Shown here piece by piece: positions 49,801-61,480 of a stretch of 64,000 bases of DNA. Each line of letters starts with the position of its first letter. The first letter of the stretch is position 1. This DNA is from Luscinia megarhynchos. Lineage: Eukaryota; Chordata; Aves; Passeriformes; Turdidae. The notes beneath the pieces were generated by a model. That model worked only from the letters and a program-made list of their open reading frames with translations, did no database searches and was not told the DNA's origin. The stretch is from the NCBI GenBank assembly GCA_034336665.1, contig CM067566.1, positions 21,310,330 to 21,374,329 of the forward strand, read 5' to 3'. The translations under genes were made by a program, and so were the position numbers.

Positions 49801-50379
49801 TTTATACCAACAGAAATTATCTGAAATGTTATTATTGTCTTCTTAGGGTTACAAAATCAAACCATTTCAAAGGAAATAAAAAGAGAAAGAAGATCTACAC
49901 AGGCCATTGTTACAGAAAAATAAATTAGAAATAAATAGTTGTCATTTGTCTAAGGAGGAGTTGTAAAAGAAAGATGATTTTTACAGATATCAGTGTTGAG
50001 AGTTATGTCTTTGTATGTTTTCTGTCTTTTGATAAAGAACTGATTTTTAAAAAGCTATGAAAATAAAATTTTTATTTAATCATTTAGGGAAAATATCATC
50101 CTAACTAATAACTTTTTTTCCTTTTCTGAAGTGCAAGTAGGTGAAAATTGAGCTGAAACATTGGATGAGCCTGTGATGGATGGAGAGCTGACGTGTAATT
50201 TTGTCTGTGAGATGTTTGTTGAGTGAATTATTGAGCTAGTCTGAATAAAAATTCCAAGGAAAAATACATATGGAAAAAAGAGTCATGTGAGAGCACTACT
50301 TCCCAGAAAATTTTTAATGTCTGTTAAATGACAAATAGTCTTCCTGTGCCAAAGTTGGTGAAGGGTTGGAGCACAAGTC
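46885..50379. other. non-genic AT-rich DNA
   Basis: No supported gene. It contains a (TCAA)n microsatellite at 48425-48449. The frame at 48521-48787 (88 codons, minus) has no motif. Confidence 0.6.
48425..48449. repeat. (TCAA)6 microsatellite
   Basis: Six TCAA units in a row, visible directly. Confidence 0.9.
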
Positions 50380-50780
50380 TCATGAGGAGTGGATGAGGAG
50401 CCTAAGGTTGTTTAATTGGAGAAAAGGAGACTGAGGTGAGAACCTTACCCCTCTCTACAACTACCTGAAAGCAGGCTGTAGACAGGTGGGAGCCCAATCT
50501 ATTTTCTGAGTAAAAATAAATGCAATGTGAGGGAACAACTTCAAGCTGCAGCAAGAGATGCTGAGATTGAATATTAGAAAAAAATTTCTTCACAGAAAGG
50601 ACAGTCAAGTACTGAAGAGGTTGCCCAGGGAAAGTGGGAAACTTTAAAAAGTTAGAAGATGTGCAGATGTGGTGCTTTGGGAAATGGCTTAGTGGTGGAC
50701 TTGGCAGTGCCAGGTGAACAGATGGACTTGGTGGTCTTAAAGGTCTTTTCCAGCCTAAATAATTCCATGATTCTATGAAC
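50380..50780 (+). mobile_element. CR1 LINE 3' fragment, plus strand
   Basis: Segments in order: 'gaggagtggatgaggagcctaaggttgtttaattggagaaaaggagactgaggtgagaacctta', 'ctacctgaaagcaggctgtagacaggtgggagcc', 'gattgaatattagaaaaaaatttcttcacagaaag', 'aagtactgaagaggttgcccaggga', 'ggtggacttggcagtgccaggtgaacagatggacttggtggtcttaaaggtcttttccagcctaaat' and the terminal 'tccatgattctatga', the CR1 end octamer. It is complete at its 3' end, truncated at the 5' side and interrupted by stops. The 169-codon minus-strand frame at 50402-50911 is antisense to it and not a gene. Confidence 0.92.
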
Positions 50781-51910
50781 TTAAAGCCTCTCTGTGGACT
50801 AGATACACCATGGAGAAGGCACATGTGCTGTTGTATACACACAAAACTAAAACTCACAGTCTTGGTGACATGATGAACAAGTTGCAAGAAACATCTAACA
50901 GTGATGTGCAACAGAGAAACAAATTATTACTTTGGCCAGAACAACAAAACTACAATACTATGTCAGTTGACAATTTTAATTCAGGATAAAGAACTGGACT
51001 GGATTTTCCTTGCTGTTAAAATACTGATCAAAGCCAGGAGTTGCCTTCCTGATACTCAATAGTTGGAGGGCCAATAAGGCCCTTGACAGTGTATGTGTGG
51101 GAGAATAGAGTGGATATTTTGGATATAGCACTGTATAGGAAGTGATAAGGGGGCAAAACTTTATGTGATTGTTGCAAAAAATGTATTTTCATCCTAGGAC
51201 ATCTGGGCTTTACTCTACACTATCAGCTAAGAAATCCTGGTAAGAGAAACCCTACATATTTGAACTCAGAGTGAGTGAGGGTGGGAGAGCTACAATTAAA
51301 CAAATGCACAAAGCTAGCAGCTAGGTGAGAAAAGAGATTATGAAAAACACAGTAGTACTGGGATGCAACTGAAAAAATGAAGATTAGATTTCATAATGTA
51401 GCTGGAATTCTGTCCCAAATGGTATAGAAAAGGAGTTCCATGGCTGAGAAAGGAGAATGACAGCTATACAAGGGAAGTCAGTAGTGAGAAGATAGGGAAA
51501 TATAAAGGACAACACAGGAAAAGGAGAAGAAGAAAAAAGAGCTTGGATGTGATTATCAAGAAAAGCAATGATTCATAAGATTGAAAAATAAATGAGAGAA
51601 TGGAAAAAATACTAGTGGTATCTATGATAATTTTAGAGGTTAGCTTTTATACTGGTTGGAGGATAGATTAGAAATGCTGCCAGACAGCTGTGAAGGAGAC
51701 CTGTGTTATACTCAGAGCAGCACAAAAGCAGTGCAGGTTCACCAAAGCAGAAAAAACATCTGAAATTCTTTAAAGGAATAATCAGCTCATAAACACAGTG
51801 AAGATGTACAAAAACAACCAGACTCAGAGATAAAGAGAACTTGGAAAAAGAAGAAGAATGTAAGAAAGACATCACCTACGTACAATAACTGGGATTGTAA
51901 TTTTAAAAAA

Positions 51911-51932
51911 AATTGCATACAAATTGCATACA
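51911..51932. repeat. 11-bp tandem duplication
   Basis: The unit AATTGCATACA occurs twice in succession. Confidence 0.85.
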
Positions 51933-52182
51933 ACCTTATCTTTGAATTATAACATTACATTTATTTGCTTTCTCATGGGTTTGGTGACTCTAGTGGCACA
52001 CTTTTTTACTTACCTGAATAAGAGTTTAAATTTCCAAGATGATTTCAAATACATCTTATTACAACGGTGATATAGAATCAAAATTTGTATCTCAAAATAC
52101 CACAGCTACCAAGGTATGGTTTTAAGACATATTTTTCCTCTACAGGAAAGCAGTAAGACCCATGTGTCACTTAAATTAAGAA

Positions 52183-52380
52183 TTTATTACCTGATTTTCT
52201 CAAACTGTCCACAGAGGGGGTCTGTACATATTTTCAATTATGTTGAATTATGATGCCAAAGGTTTATTATTGCATGCATAGAAGAATAAAGATGTTGTGG
52301 AGGTACCAGAAACATAGAGCTTCTGTAAAGCTTTTTTGGTTTAAAATTTTATTACCTGATCTTCTCAAACTGTCCAACAG
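52183..52380. repeat. pair of near-identical 32-bp direct repeats, 165 bp apart
   Basis: Copy 1 (52183-52214) and copy 2 (52348-52380) share TTTATTACCTGAT, one base difference, then TTCTCAAACTGTCC and ACAG with one inserted A in copy 2. The flanks do not align, so the similarity is confined to these segments. The cause is not known. Confidence 0.8.
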
Positions 52381-53279
52381 TGAAATTACTAAACAAAACA
52401 GTTCCTAATTCTTAGTTCCCAAGTGCTGCTTTGCATTTAGTAATGACTTTATCTCCTTTACAAGCCTCACCCTTGTAAGGGATTTTTAAAGACAATATAC
52501 CAAATTCTTCTGTTTCAAAACTTTGTCCTATATATAGAAGTGGGAATGCTCAGTCATTAACCAACTGTGAAGACATAGGAGCAAAAATTAATTATGCCAG
52601 ACTGCATTTAGGATTCTACACTCTTTACAGCAATGCTAAGTACAAACTCTTGAGTTACAGTTTTTTTGCATGAAATAGATAAACCATGTTGACTGAAACT
52701 CTGTGAAAAACATTTCTCCCTAACACATGCCAGGTTTCAAGCTGAAGCATTTTAGAGACTGGTTATGAATTTCTATGAAAGAGGTTTTAACATGGACATC
52801 CTGGCATACTTAAGGCTAGCAAAGCTGGTTGGACATGCTATATTATGGTTTTAAATTAAAATTTTATTACTTCATGTTACTAGAGATGAATCAACTGGAC
52901 AGGCTCAATAACATGGGCCCATTTGGGGTATTAATCAGAAATACAGAAGTTGTAAACTAGCTGTATTTATTGAGAATTATGAAAAATGGGAATACTGCTG
53001 TGTCTTTATATACCTATTGCAACTTATATTAATTATTATTAATAAGTAATTACTGTCACTTAATATAATGTGCTATTGCAGGGATACAGAACAATCACTT
53101 TTTTTTCACTAATATGTTTTGTTGTGTACTTCAGAAGTAACTCCTGTTAAAATTCTAGCTGCTAAATTAAGTAAATCAATTAAGAGATTATTTAATATGA
53201 CCTCTTTAAAACTTTTTGGAAAATAATTATTCAATTAGAAGCCACTAATATATGAAACAACTTAAAATTAGTTCTTTCT

Positions 53280-53315
53280 GATTTGTTTTAATATTTTGAT
53301 TTGTTTTAATATTTT
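53280..53315. repeat. perfect 18-bp tandem duplication
   Basis: The unit GATTTGTTTTAATATTTT occurs twice without a mismatch, so the duplication is probably recent. Confidence 0.9.
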
Positions 53316-55069
53316 GACTTACAATAGATTAGTCATCAGCAATTAACTCAAACGGCTTTGTTCATTTCATCCTCAAATTGACACAGTGTGGTGGATTTTA
53401 AAGGATTTACAGATACAAATTTCTAATCCTATGAAAATATGCTTCAGCTTTGCCACAGTTACACAGTTTACTCTTCATTTACAAATCTTAGACCTTCTTA
53501 AAGCCCCAAACCAATTGCACAAGCCAGGCCTAAGGGCACAGTTGTCTATATATTCATTATGGTGATCCAGTCAAACTGATTGTCTTTGGAGATATTTGGT
53601 CAGTCTGTCACCAGATTAAACAATCCTCTTATAGTGATTTTAACAGTAAGAACAGCATACTTGCCACAGGTTTTAAAACTATAAAATATTCCATATATTC
53701 TGTCTTACCTCAAGGCTTAATCTCTGCTGATACTGATGTTGAAACAGCAGGCACCTCAGTCTGTTTCTCTTCAGCAATAAACTCCTTTCACTTTTGATAC
53801 TATTATTCTGAGTGGTTCTTTAACCTCCTATGGTCAAGAACCTTCTCCTATTCTTACTTACTCTTAAATCCCAAATGCTTTCTGAAGGGTTATTTATCAG
53901 TTTAGAACATTTTTTTCTGACAGCTTCCTATTAAACTTGCACAATTTATTCACTTGGTAAAACATCTCAGTCATCAGATAAATTAGTGTTGCAAATCTAC
54001 TGCAGGCTACTGGATAAGCCAGTTTTTAAACATTGCAATTAAACTAAATAAAAAGTGCAATTTGTCAAGGCTGCATCAGCACTAAGTTAGTTTTGTGCAG
54101 TAAATCCTACCACTCAAAAAATAAATGTTCAGTTTTGAAGTAAAAAAGATCAAGGGCACAGAACATCACTTAAACAGAGACACTCTGAGTTTCTGGATGT
54201 GTAGTCTTCTTTCTCCTGTTGTTTGTCTTCTTATTGGGAAACAATCCTACCTAAACTGCTACTTTCATGGCTAAAATAGCATTTTTCCTTGATAAATTTT
54301 TGAAGTAATCACATTAGCTCTTTTTCCTTGCCAATGTTTCTGGAATTATACTAAATAAGGGAAAAAGCTTCAATAGATGACACTGAATATAATCCTCCAA
54401 ACCAGTCCTCACTAAATCTTAGTTTAACGTTGAGAACATTTTTCTATCTCCCCTATTCACTCACAAGTTCAGGGTTACAGGTTTGAACTCATGCTGGGAG
54501 AGCAGGGAACTAAAATACAGTATAGGGAAAGGCTATATATTGTAGGCTATCGTAGCAGAAATGTTGAAAGACAATTTGAATTTTTTTAGGAAAAATGGCC
54601 TTTACTCAATTTTTGCTGGATAAAAATGAGGTGCTTGTTGACCAAGATGGTTTCCAAATTACAGAAAGAAGAAAGAAACAGTGCCTGTAGTTCAAAGTGC
54701 TGACTAAAGCATCTAGGTAGCTAAGAAATAAATAATAAAAAAAGATACCATTCATTCTCAGTTCAGTTATGGGTTTAACAAAATTAATACTGGTGGCACT
54801 GGCACACGATCAATATCAAAACCAAACATAAAAGTTTCACATTTATGCCAAAATTCACTATTTTCTTAGCTACTGGCACAACTAATGTTACTGAAACTGA
54901 TAGAAATATTTTTATCAAATAGCTATGCTATTCTATGTCTGGAAACCAGCTGATCAACATCTTTCTTGTGCCCAAAACTCGTTAAAGGTCTCCAGAAGTG
55001 ATCTGATAGGTACAGTGCAGAGGAGGAGAACATCTGGAACTGGAGGATAACTTTTCTGGATCTCCTAGT

Positions 55070-55400
55070 GCTGACCTGGATGTTCTTGGTCAGCTTTCCA
55101 TCTTCCAGGACCTCCCCAAGTTCTTCTCAGCAGTGCAGCTCAAAAGTCCCAGCCTATAACACTGTAGGGGTCTCTACCTTCAAAAGTGCAAGATTTGCTA
55201 TTTATCCTTGATGAATTTCAGGAGGTTCCTGTTGGCCCACCTGCCCAGCCTCCTACACCCTTTGAAGAGCTGCTCTCAAGTGGTCCTTCCACTTTGGTGT
55301 CACCTGCAAACTTGATGAAGACACACTCCATAAGCTGCTTCAGCTCAGCTCCCTGCAGACTGAGATGGGCTGCCTTATTCCCTCTCCTGACCAAGCCTTA
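55070..55400 (-). mobile_element. CR1 LINE internal fragment, minus strand
   Basis: In plus-strand order: 'cttggtcagctttccatcttccaggacctccccaagttcttctcagcagtgcagct', 'cccagcctataacactgtaggg', 'gtgcaagatttgctatttatccttgatgaatttcaggaggttcctgttggcccacctgcccagcct' and 'actttggtgtcacctgcaaacttgatgaagacacactcc'. This is the inverted CR1 reverse-transcriptase region, whose sense reading includes the 'FADDTKLG'-type part; here only its eroded DNA is visible. Both ends are broken, so it is an internal fragment without the 3' tail. Confidence 0.85.
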
Positions 55401-55969
55401 GCCACTCAGGTGATAAATATTTACAGTGAATAAACATTTGTTTATTTGTTGCTTACAGCACCTTTTGGGAGATGTTGCTTTGTTTTATGTCTTCTTTAAA
55501 AACAGCTAAAAAACCAAACAAAAAGTAAAATCTGAGAGAGACATTTCAATTAAGTACAAAGGCTCAGTTTCTTATTTTTTTTTCAGTTTCTACTGGCAGC
55601 AACAATGTTCCTACTGTCATTTTAAAAACCAAAGAAGCCATCTGCTCTCCAAATACACACAAACAAAATAAAGCCCAAGATTTTAAAAGTATAAATGAAA
55701 CAACAGAGATAATAATTGTTCTGCAGGTTTAAAATGGTAATGAGCATAATCCATGAGATTTTACAACACATCTTATACAAAGCAGAAAAAATAATATTAT
55801 GAAGGGACTGTCCTTGTGTTACATTCCAAGGAGACTGTATTCATTCATTAAATTCAAATTTTTGGAAGTTTCAAATAATCCTGAAAAGTCTTTGCACCCT
55901 GTTTCTGTTTAATCAAACCACCTACTTTTGAAATATACCAATGTACTCATATTTTAAATAATATATTAA

Positions 55970-55979
55970 GGGGGGGGGG
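55970..55979. repeat. G-run of 10
   Basis: Ten consecutive G residues in otherwise AT-rich DNA. Confidence 0.85.
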
Positions 55980-56684
55980 CAATAATTTGAGGCTCCTTTT
56001 AATAAAACGTTTGTCAGGTTTTTGTCATGGTTCTGATTATGGCTAACTGATCTACTGAGGGCATGATAAACATATGTATATCCATGCACAATTTCGCATT
56101 ATTCAAACCACAATAATTCCAGATCAGTTCAAATGGCAGTAGCTACTTTTTGCAGGGCACAGAACTAACCATATGGCCTTTAAGCTTTAATCCATATTTG
56201 ACCAACTATCTTAAGTCTCCTTAATTGTAATAACACTGCTTTGCCAACCATACACCATAATTTACATAAACTAAGCATTGTTGCATGAAACATAAGCAAT
56301 ATTTTTCATTGATCTTAATTCTTCTGTTCTTGAAAGCCATGGCAAAACAATTGACTCAAATGAGAGTGTAGGAGGTCTCAGTCCTTGATTATGAGCCTGA
56401 ATACCTTTCCAGTTTTATACATTCCTTGAGGTGTAAATCTGTTAATCTATCCTCGTTGCTTTACTGCCTCAGACTAGCAATGAAAATAACTAAACTCAGA
56501 ATGTATATGCAGAAGAACAAGCAAACAGAATGCATCCCTGCATCATTGTTATAAAACACTGTTGTGGGCAGATAGTGTTGAAATATTAGTCTCCTAAAAT
56601 GAAGTGTGATAATTCATGCCTAGTAAGTTCTGACTCAGGAGTCTTGGCTTGTGGTTCTTAGAGTTCCTGAACTAGTCTTATCAG

Positions 56685-56749
56685 AAAAAAAAAAAAAAAC
56701 CAAAAAAAAACCAAAAAACCCAACCAACCAACCAACCAACCAACCAAAA
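56685..56749. repeat. A-run followed by (CCAA)n microsatellite
   Basis: Fifteen A residues, an A-rich stretch with CC interruptions, then about six to seven CCAA units. The lysine-, asparagine- and proline-rich frame across it is a repeat artefact. Confidence 0.9.
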
Positions 56750-59035
56750 TTTCTTGGAAACCTAGCAGACATTTGCAAGACATTTATCTTCAGAGAGGGC
56801 ATAATATCCAGTAGGAAAAATGCATACAGTTGAATTTTTATTATTTTCCAAAGAGGTTTTAGAAGCTCTATCCTCTAGTCTTTCCTGAACTCAGCTGTGT
56901 CCTTGATCTACTTTTAACGTGGTTATGATTTTTCTGGAGTAGAGCTTGCTATGTCAATTTACTGGAACAAATGGTCCTTCTGTTTCCCTGTGAGATTTCT
57001 ATACCTCAAAGCAATTTGTCCCCCAACTTATTTTCAACTCTCTCATTTCTCTACTACATTGTCATTGATTTAAGTTTCACGTTTCATGAAGAACCATTTG
57101 CTTTTTTTTGTAGGAACGTACTTCTTTAGAGTTCTTTTGTAGCTTTACTCTCCTGCTGCATAGTTCAAAGTGTTTTCTTCTTCTCAAAGAAAAGTAGAAA
57201 AAATTTAGGTCTTCAGCTGATAAGCTTTGGACTATCATCACACAACTGGTTTGGTTTTTTTGCCTTCTCTACTGATGACATTCTGCTAAATTCATGTTTT
57301 AGCTTATGTCTTACATCATCCTGAAATGCATTTATTTCAGAATTGGAAACCATACTGTCTCTTTTACTTTACTCAGTGATAATTAGATTGCTATTAGAAC
57401 ATATTTTCAAAATTGTTTTAATTTTTATACACCAGATATTGAGATGATGAGTACCTTAATAAATGGTGCACAAAGAAGAATGACCATGTCCCTAACAAAC
57501 TCAAATATATTTCATTTTCATAGTCTTAATTTTGCAAAAGCAGGGATTGTGATTTTCAGTCATGGATAGCAAGAAAAATGTAATTTTCTTTGATTAGCTA
57601 AGTATCTAATAAAGGCATTTCAAATAATTTGAAGAATGGGAAATTTTTTTAATTGATCCCACTAGATGAGCTTTATATTTTTCCTAATTTTCATTTTCTT
57701 TACTAAAAATGTAAGTTTCATGCCACTCATGAGTGAATCTTCTTTTTCACAGGTGACCCTCGAGCTTTCTTTAGCTAAGATCAGGAAGCAATTGCAGTTA
57801 TGGTTTATGACATTGAAGGCCAACTGTGATTAATGAATAGGCACCCAGTTGGCCTTTGGATCCCAGTCAGAATGCTGGAAACTGAGGGAAGCAGACAAGC
57901 AGTTGTGAGAATGGGAGAAGAGAAGGAAGGGATCCTGGGCTTCCTCACTCACCAGTCAACAGAAAATTGAGGCTAGATCCTCACCCCAGGTACAGCTTTC
58001 CCAGATGAAAACAGCATCCACTGCCCTTTCCAGAAAATTTCAGATTCTGTAAACAGAGTTTAAACAGAAAAAGGTTGAAGATGAACACTGCTCTGATTCC
58101 ATCATCATGGCAGTTTTAATTTTATAGATGGAAAGAGTTTTGAAAGCCAAAGCCCAGAGTCACAAAGAACCCAATGGTATTTCAGGCTTGGAGAACAGTG
58201 AATCTTTCTAGAATTTACATTTTGCAAATGCAATGTAGGACAATGTAGGGTAAAGTCAGTGGCAATTCCATCATAGGAAAGAGGAATTTTTAATGAAAAA
58301 ACATTGTAAAAGATTATTTAAGACTTGTTAGCCTAAATGCAAATGGCACACAGCTTAATTTTCAGTGATGGCTGCACACAAACCTGTAGTAAGGCTGTTG
58401 TAGAAATATTACTACTGAATAGTACAAAATAATAAAAGACCAGGGATTGGAAGGTAAACAATTAAAACACAGATCTGACTACAGTCAGTGTTCAAAGACA
58501 GAGCAAGTCTGGATACATCTAAGCTAGTGTTAGACACTCTGCTGAGGCACTTAAGTTAGATATACAGCAGCCCAAGTACTCTCTGTGGCTGCTGAAGAGA
58601 TGTAAATGTCCTTAGAGGGCACTTAGAAACTCTTGAGATTTAACTTTCCTTTCAGAACACCTATTTCTTTGCAATGGAAATAGAAACAGCCTTGGGCAAG
58701 AGAGCTCCTAATTTCATCATCATGATTGTCTGCCTAAAATAGGGAGATTTATAATCAGTCAATGATTGTATTTGTTAAAAAAAAAGTTGATATAACTTGG
58801 GAAAAAAAAAACAAAAAGCAACTTATACTACATTGCACAGTCTTCTATTCCTGAGTGATCTCTTGAGGAGAAAATAATCAAAATATTTGATGAAGGAAAC
58901 AAAAAATGTTTTCTATGTGAAGGAGTAATTCTCACCAATATGATAAGAATGTCTTCTGTGATGAAAGTGCAAGTTAAATAAACTTAAGTTGAGGAAAAAA
59001 CAGGATGCCTATAGTATAAGAAAAGAGAAAAGAGA

Positions 59036-59254
59036 GGAAGAGAAGAGAAGAGAAGAGAAGAGAAGAGAAGAGAAGAGAAGAGAAGAGAAGAGAAGAGAAG
59101 AGAAGAGAAGAGAAGAGAAGAGAAGAGAAGAGAAGAGAAGAGAAGAGAAGAGAAGAGAAGAGAAGAGAAGAGAAGAGAAGAGAAGAGAAGAGAAGAGAAG
59201 AGAAGAGAAGAGAAGAGAAGAGAAGAGAAGAGAAGAGAAGAGAAGAGAAGAGAA
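59036..59254. repeat. perfect (AGAAG)n pentanucleotide tract, about 43 units
   Basis: AGAAG repeats without interruption for about 219 bases, preceded by shorter imperfect purine sequence at 59020-59035. Because 5 is not a multiple of 3, every frame cycles through the same five codons, none of them a stop on either strand; this creates long open frames (REEKR cycles on plus, LLFSS cycles on minus) that are not genes. The strands are pure purine and pure pyrimidine. Confidence 0.97.
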
Positions 59255-59713
59255 CTTATTTTCAACTCATATGAAAAGTATTCAAATTATGCCAATAAAA
59301 ATTTTTTTTTCTGAGTCTTAAAAAGGAACACCTTAAGGAGATTGAAAGACAGGAAAAAATCTGTGTTCAATATTTGTAGATATTAAAATTATTAAAGAAA
59401 GGGAGCAGATTTTTTGCACAGTTGTAAGACCAGTCTGTTTATTGTGCCGTGCTCAGTAATTCCAATTAAAAATGGAACAATATAAATTTGTTTTGCTCAT
59501 GTGAAGAAAAAATGTCAAAACTTCTTGAAGGGTATGCACCAGGTTTTTACATTTCTTTGGCCATTAGACTTGAGAAACTGAAGGGGTGGTAAAAATATTT
59601 GCTACCTGTAATTGTTCCCCTCAAAAGAGTTTGCAAACAACAGACAATGTTAAGATTTACAGAGAAGTGATTTTGCTCTACTGAGAAACACTGAGACTTT
59701 AACAGAACTTCAC
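59255..59713. other. non-genic AT-rich DNA
   Basis: Nothing recognised between the pentanucleotide tract and the next CR1 copy. Confidence 0.6.
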
Positions 59714-59965
59714 AGAACAACTGCAGGTGGGAGGCATCCCTGGAGGTCATCAGGCCCAACCCCACCCTACTCCTGCAGGGTCACATAGATTCAGTTGCCC
59801 AGGATCATAGATTATGTCCAGACAGATTTTGAGTGTATCTCCAAGGATGGAGACCAAAAATTCCTTGGGCAGCTTTGTTAATGAGTTGTCACCATCAGAG
59901 TTAAAACTTTTTTCCTGGTGATCAGACAGCACCAACACAGGTTAGTTTGTACCTATTACCTCTTG
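59714..59965 (-). mobile_element. CR1 LINE 3' fragment, minus strand
   Basis: In plus-strand order: 'cagaacaactgcaggtgggaggcatccctggaggtcatcaggcccaaccccaccctactcctgcagggtcacatagattcagttgcccaggatcatag', 'tatgtccagacagattttgagtgtatctccaaggatggagac' and 'ttccttgggcagctttgtt', then 'ctattacctcttgtgac'. This is the inverted last ~250 bases of CR1, ending in a decayed octamer on the low-coordinate side. Confidence 0.88.
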
Positions 59966-61005
59966 TGACATACAAACTCTCAAACATTAAACAAAAATCA
60001 GCAAGGTAAAGTCCATAACAAAATTAGATATAGCATATATAAATATGTATGTAGATACACACACACACATACACATATATATAAATCACTATTTCTAAAA
60101 GTCTAGCTAGACAGGAAATGTAGGCTATTATTAGCAGAAGTATTTTCAGTTAAAGGCAAATTAGATTTATTATTGTATTAGTGTTAGTAAGATAGTGAAA
60201 AGTAAAGCTAGACAAGGTTGTTAGTGCACTAGTAGAACTATTCCCATGCAGTATTTCCAACTTAATACAAATGTCATCAAACCAAGTATTTTTTAAGTCA
60301 ATTAGGTGGTGATAGAGACTTGCAGAAACATTTTTCAAAAGTCATATTTTATCTATGGAATAAAAATAAAAAGAACACAGAGATTTTAAATTCTTACCCA
60401 AAGTGGACAGTATCACTTTGAAAACTGCAACACAGTTTATCACACATGTCAGAAATGCAGACCAAATGAAGCACAAAAAACACACATGGAAGAGGGAACA
60501 TTGTACCTTAGAGAATAAACCACAGAGACAGAAAATTGTTCCTCTTGGCTGGAGAAAAACAATTGATAAAGCCTAGACTAGTATTTCTACTTCCTTAAAC
60601 CAGCCTTTCTAAGATTTGTGGGTAATCTGTGCTGTCAAATCCATCTTCACCAGATATGGCATAACCATCAAGATAACATTTGACAGTAGAATATGATTTC
60701 CTGCACATTAATTGTAAGAGTTGTGTTTTAAACACAACACAGATAGTGACAGAATTTGAAAAGGAGAAAAGCATAAATTTGAAACATATTTAAGATTCTA
60801 CCACCATGAAAGAGCTTTGATAAAAATGAGTCGCCAACCTTCTGAAAATATGTTTGCTGTAAATTAAACAATACTATTCTTTTAGAAGTGAGGGACAGAG
60901 ATGTAGAACACTGCTTCACTGATTAGGGTGTGTGGATATTACCACAAACTCCTGAAATTATATAAATGTTTGCAATGGAAAGTTACAGATCTAGACAGGG
61001 TATCA
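59966..61005. other. non-genic AT-rich DNA
   Basis: No gene. Contains a TA/CA microsatellite at 60033-60083. Confidence 0.6.
60033..60083. repeat. (TA)n/(CA)n compound microsatellite
   Basis: TATATAAATATGTATGTA leads into (CA)n and ends in (TA)n. Confidence 0.85.
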
Positions 61006-61093
61006 CATAGAATCATAGAATCATAGAATCATAGAATCATAGAATCATAGAATCATAGAATCATAGAATCATAGAATCATAGAATCATAGAAT
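61006..61093. repeat. (CATAGAAT)11 octamer array at CR1 end
   Basis: Eleven perfect copies of CATAGAAT in 88 bases. Avian CR1 copies normally end in only a few copies of the inverted form ATTCTATG. The array sits exactly at the 3' border of the minus-strand CR1, so it grew from the element's own tail. Confidence 0.97.
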
Positions 61094-61480
61094 GGTGTGG
61101 GTTGGAAGAGATTTTTAAATGTTCCAATCCCCCTGCCATGGACACAGACATCTTTCACAAGACAAGGTTTCTCAAAGCTCTGTCCATCTTGACCTTGAAC
61201 ACTTCCAGAAATGCGGCATCTACAGATTCTCTGGGCAACTTGTTCCAGTGTCTCACCATGCTCATTATAGCAAATATGTTCCAACATAAACCTACCCTCT
61301 TTTAGTTTAGAGCCATTACCTCTTGCCCTGTCACTGCAGACCATGGAAAACATCTTCCTCTTTCCTTTAAGTTCCCTTTATTTATTGAAAGACTGCTATA
61401 AGATCTGTTGTCCACAATCACCTCCCTGTTTTTCATGTTTCAACATGTCTTTCAGAGAATCTGTTACATGATCTTACCAT
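61006..61480 (-). mobile_element. CR1 LINE 3' fragment with expanded terminal octamer, minus strand
   Basis: After 11 octamers the plus strand reads 'ggtgtgggttggaagagatttttaaatgttccaatccccctgccatgg', 'gctctgtccatcttgaccttgaacacttccagaaatg', 'ctctgggcaacttgttccagtgtctcacca', 'cctaccctcttttagtttagagccattacctcttgccctgtcactgcaga' and 'gactgctataagatct'. This is the inverted 3' end of a CR1 subfamily. On the minus strand the residues DRARGNGSKLKEGRF persist from the C-terminal part of the CR1 polyprotein (frame 61069-61353). The inner border near 61480 is approximate. Confidence 0.92.

Larger units (their letters stand above)
50781..55069. other. non-genic AT-rich DNA with small duplications
   Basis: No supported gene. 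It includes short direct duplications at 51911-51932, 52183-52380 and 53280-53315. 51230-51900 is purine-rich on the plus strand. 53480-53670 is complex repeat-free sequence mentioned in the findings. Confidence 0.6.
55401..59035. other. non-genic AT-rich DNA
   Basis: No supported gene. A G-run of 10 lies at 55970-55979, and an A-run with (CCAA)n at 56685-56749. 57750-58030 is less AT-rich, complex sequence without an identifiable repeat or coding frame. Confidence 0.6.

Noticed and set aside
50402..50911. Longest open frame in the window (169 codons, minus strand).
   Set aside because: It is antisense to most of a plus-strand CR1 copy, whose higher G+C lowers stop frequency. It shows no protein family motif.
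56685..56749. A-run plus (CCAA)n considered as the tail of a retrocopy.
   Set aside because: There is no AATAAA shortly upstream, no mRNA-like body and the CCAA units continue as an ordinary microsatellite.
58984..59321. Open frames of 93 and 110 codons on opposite strands.
   Set aside because: Both are products of the (AGAAG)n tract, which has no stop codon in any frame.
61006..61093. Regularly repeated 8-bp units, considered as a CRISPR-like or regulatory array.
   Set aside because: There are no spacers, and the unit is the known terminal octamer of CR1 running into the CR1 body.
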